Positions 61,787-64,000 of a DNA stretch of 64,000 bases are shown in pieces. The stretch is from Chthoniobacter flavus (lineage in GTDB: Bacteria > Verrucomicrobiota > Verrucomicrobiia > Chthoniobacterales > Chthoniobacteraceae). A model generated the notes under the pieces. The model did not search any database. It had not been told where the DNA came from and was given only the letters and a program-made list of their open reading frames with translations. The position numbers and the translations under genes were made by a program. The DNA is taken from the NCBI GenBank assembly GCA_945861435.1, contig CAMAUX010000013.1, positions 1-64,000 of the forward strand. Reading direction: 5' to 3'. Each line of letters opens with the position of its first letter. Position 1 is the first letter of the stretch.

Positions 61787-63151
61787 TCAGGAAAGCGCCG
61801 CCTTCCAGCGTGCCATCTGCGCCGACACATTCGCCGGCGAAGGTGCGCCCGTCGCTCCGCGTGCCTCCATCGACTTGTCCACATCGAACAACTCGAAAAC
61901 ATCCGCTCCAAACGCCGCTGAAATCCCCTGGTAATCCCCCAACCCAAGCTCCGGCAGCTCGCAACCCCTCTCCGCACACAAACCCACCGCCTTCCCCACC
62001 GCCTCGTGGGCCAGTCGGAACGGCACTCCACGGTTCACCAGATAATCCGCAAGGTCCGTCGCCAGCAGATTGGGATCCGCCACCGCAGCAGCGCACGCAT
62101 CCGGACGCGCCGCCATCCCGCCCAGCATCGCACTGAAAACCGCCAGCGCCGCCTTCACCGTGTCCACCGAATCGAACACCGGTTCCTTATCCTCCTGCAT
62201 GTCACGATTGTAGGTCATCGGCAGCCCTTTGAGCGTGGTTAGCAGCGAGACCAAATTCCCAATCACACGCCCCGTCTTGCCACGCGTCAGCTCCGCCACG
62301 TCGGGATTCTTCTTCTGCGGCATCAGCGACGAACCCGTCGTGAACGCATCGCTGATCGTGATGAACTTGAACTCGCTCGACGCCCAGAGAATCACATCCT
62401 CGCTCAACCGGGAAAGATGCACCGCCACCAGCGAAAGCCCAGCCAGCAACTCCACCGCAAAGTCGCGGTCGCTCACCGCATCCATGCTGTTCTGCGTCAC
62501 TTCAGCGAACCCCAGCAAATCCGCCACCAACCGCCGATCCAGCACGATGGTGGAGCCCGCAATCGCCCCCGAACCCAGCGGACAGACGTTCATGCGCCGG
62601 CGGCAATCCTGCAGACGCTCGCGGTCTCTTTGAAACATCTCCACGTAAGCCAGCAGATGATGCGCAAAGTACACCGGTTGCGCGCGCTGCAGATGCGTGT
62701 ATCCGGGAATGATCACCTCCCCGCACCGCTCTGCCAGCCCCAACAGCGCCCTCTGCATTTCAACGAGCCCCTCCAATAACACGTCACACTCCGCGCGCAG
62801 ATAAAGCCGCAGATCCAGCGCCACTTGATCGTTCCGGCTCCTCGCCGTGTGAAGCTTGGCCCCCGCAGCCCCAATGCGCTTGGTGAGCTCTGCCTCGATA
62901 TTCATGTGGATGTCCTCCAACTCCGCCTTGAATCGGAAACTCCCACCCTCAATCTCCGCACCAATCTCCTCAAGACCCACCACGATCTGCGCGCGCTCTT
63001 GCGCCGTGATCAACCCCGCCTTCTCCAGAGCAGCCGAGTGCGCTTTGGACCCCTCTATGTCATGACGCCACAGCCGCCAGTCGAAACTAATCGACTCACT
63101 ATACTGCTGGAGAAGCTGCGCGGTTTGTTCCTTGAAACGACCTTTCCACAT
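61787..63151 (-). CDS. argH: argininosuccinate lyase
   Basis: MWKGRFKEQTAQLLQQYSESISFDWRLWRHDIEGSKAH; signature GSSLMPQKKNPD; LHTARSRNDQVALDLRLYLR. Confidence 0.96.
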   Translation of the reverse strand: MWKGRFKEQTAQLLQQYSESISFDWRLWRHDIEGSKAHSAALEKAGLITAQERAQIVVGLEEIGAEIEGGSFRFKAELEDIHMNIEAELTKRIGAAGAKLHTARSRNDQVALDLRLYLRAECDVLLEGLVEMQRALLGLAERCGEVIIPGYTHLQRAQPVYFAHHLLAYVEMFQRDRERLQDCRRRMNVCPLGSGAIAGSTIVLDRRLVADLLGFAEVTQNSMDAVSDRDFAVELLAGLSLVAVHLSRLSEDVILWASSEFKFITISDAFTTGSSLMPQKKNPDVAELTRGKTGRVIGNLVSLLTTLKGLPMTYNRDMQEDKEPVFDSVDTVKAALAVFSAMLGGMAARPDACAAAVADPNLLATDLADYLVNRGVPFRLAHEAVGKAVGLCAERGCELPELGLGDYQGISAAFGADVFELFDVDKSMEARGATGAPSPANVSAQMARWKAALS

Positions 63152-63269
63152 ATTGAGCGAAGTCTGCGGTTGATGATTGTTGAATTAAAAAAGGAGCCAC
63201 GCGCAACCAACCCATACCGCGCGTCACCCCCCCCCCATGGTCACGCCATCGCCATGGTCGTGTCGCGAT

Positions 63270-63743
63270 TCACGCCGTTCCTGCCGCCGCATTTCGCCGA
63301 CAGGACCCCGTCTGCTTGAACTCGTCGCAACTAGCCTCGATCCGAATGATCTTCTTGTCGGCCGTGAACCCCAACCGCTTGCTGATGCAGGTCTCCAAGG
63401 TGTCGATGTGCAGGTCCTCAAACTCCACGATCCGGTTGCAGTCTGAACAAATCAGATGGTTGTGGTTGGGATGATCCAGATAGTTCGGATCGTAAAACTT
63501 AAAGTCCCTCCCAAAATCCATCTCCTTCAACACCCCGCACTCCACCAAAAGCGGTAGCGTCCGATAAACCGTCGACCGCGAAACCGACTCATCAATCTTG
63601 CGCGCCATCAACAGCAGATCCTCCGCCGTATAGTGCTCCGTCGTACTAAAGGCCGCCTCGATAATGGCATCGCGCTGGCTCGTCTTGCGGAGCCCCTTTT
63701 TCGCCAGAAATTCGTAAATACGGTCGCGGACGCCGGAGTCCAT
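63270..63743 (-). CDS. Fur-family transcriptional regulator
   Basis: GLRKTSQRDAIIEAAFSTTEHYTAEDLLLMARKIDESVSRSTVYRTLPLLVECGVL; HPNHNHLICSDCNRIVEFED. Confidence 0.93.
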   Translation of the reverse strand: MDSGVRDRIYEFLAKKGLRKTSQRDAIIEAAFSTTEHYTAEDLLLMARKIDESVSRSTVYRTLPLLVECGVLKEMDFGRDFKFYDPNYLDHPNHNHLICSDCNRIVEFEDLHIDTLETCISKRLGFTADKKIIRIEASCDEFKQTGSCRRNAAAGTA

Positions 63744-63868
63744 TTGCCGATTATAGTTTGGAGTCAGGTCCTGACAAGCGGCTTGTCGCTCAACAGCCAG
63801 CGACAACCGCTCCCGGCAATGGCGCCACACAGCACAACGGCATCACCACCGCGAGGGCCCCTCCCTCA

Positions 63869-64000
63869 TCACGCGCTGCTACCCTCGATCAGCTTCTGCA
63901 GCAACGGCCGATGACAATGCTGCTCCGACTCCCCGCAGTGACAGAGCAACGTGACGTTCTGCCTCTCTCCGAGCTCTCTCAAAAGACGCAGCGTAAATTT
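63869..64000 (-). CDS. DUF488 family protein, C-terminal part only (truncated by window edge)
   Basis: Frame read from 64000 on the minus strand: KFTLRLLRELGERQNVTLLCHCGESEQHCHRPLLQKLIEGSSA*; LLCxC...CHRxxL typical of DUF488; absent from the ORF track. Confidence 0.72.
   Translation of the reverse strand, partial: KFTLRLLRELGERQNVTLLCHCGESEQHCHRPLLQKLIEGSSA

Noticed and set aside
63228-63236. C9 homopolymer between argH and the Fur-family gene
   Set aside because: Intergenic, between the Fur-family stop and the argH start; no coding consequence evident.

Overview
High-GC chromosomal window, about 45 recognisable protein genes, no tRNA or rRNA genes seen, no CRISPR array, no clear mobile element. 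Gene content (three PVC-type haem-binding dehydrogenase/cytochrome c fusions, DUF1501, DUF1552, DUF1592/DUF1588, DUF1080, several Gfo/Idh/MocA oxidoreductases and TIM-barrel sugar isomerases) indicates a member of the PVC superphylum, most likely Verrucomicrobiota (inference from families, not from a database search). Housekeeping anchors are rpoA-rplQ, secA, argH, pyrE, hpt and a Fur-family regulator. Accessory parts include an MdtABC-like RND efflux operon, a ParD-like/zeta-kinase toxin-antitoxin pair with a palindromic operator-like site, a carbohydrate-oxidation neighbourhood, an OlsB/OlsA-like acyltransferase pair, a GH16 / MGH1-GH63-like glycosidase region, and an inverted pair of 9-bp tandem-repeat arrays between about 30.56 and 30.70 kb. 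The most unusual items are that repeat-array element, the domain-shuffled PVC dehydrogenases with the DUF1592 protein carrying a large internal duplication, and the TA locus with its palindrome. The + strand is C-rich over genes of both orientations, which also explains many long spurious antisense ORFs. All identifications come from reading motifs in the translated ORFs; no searches were run.
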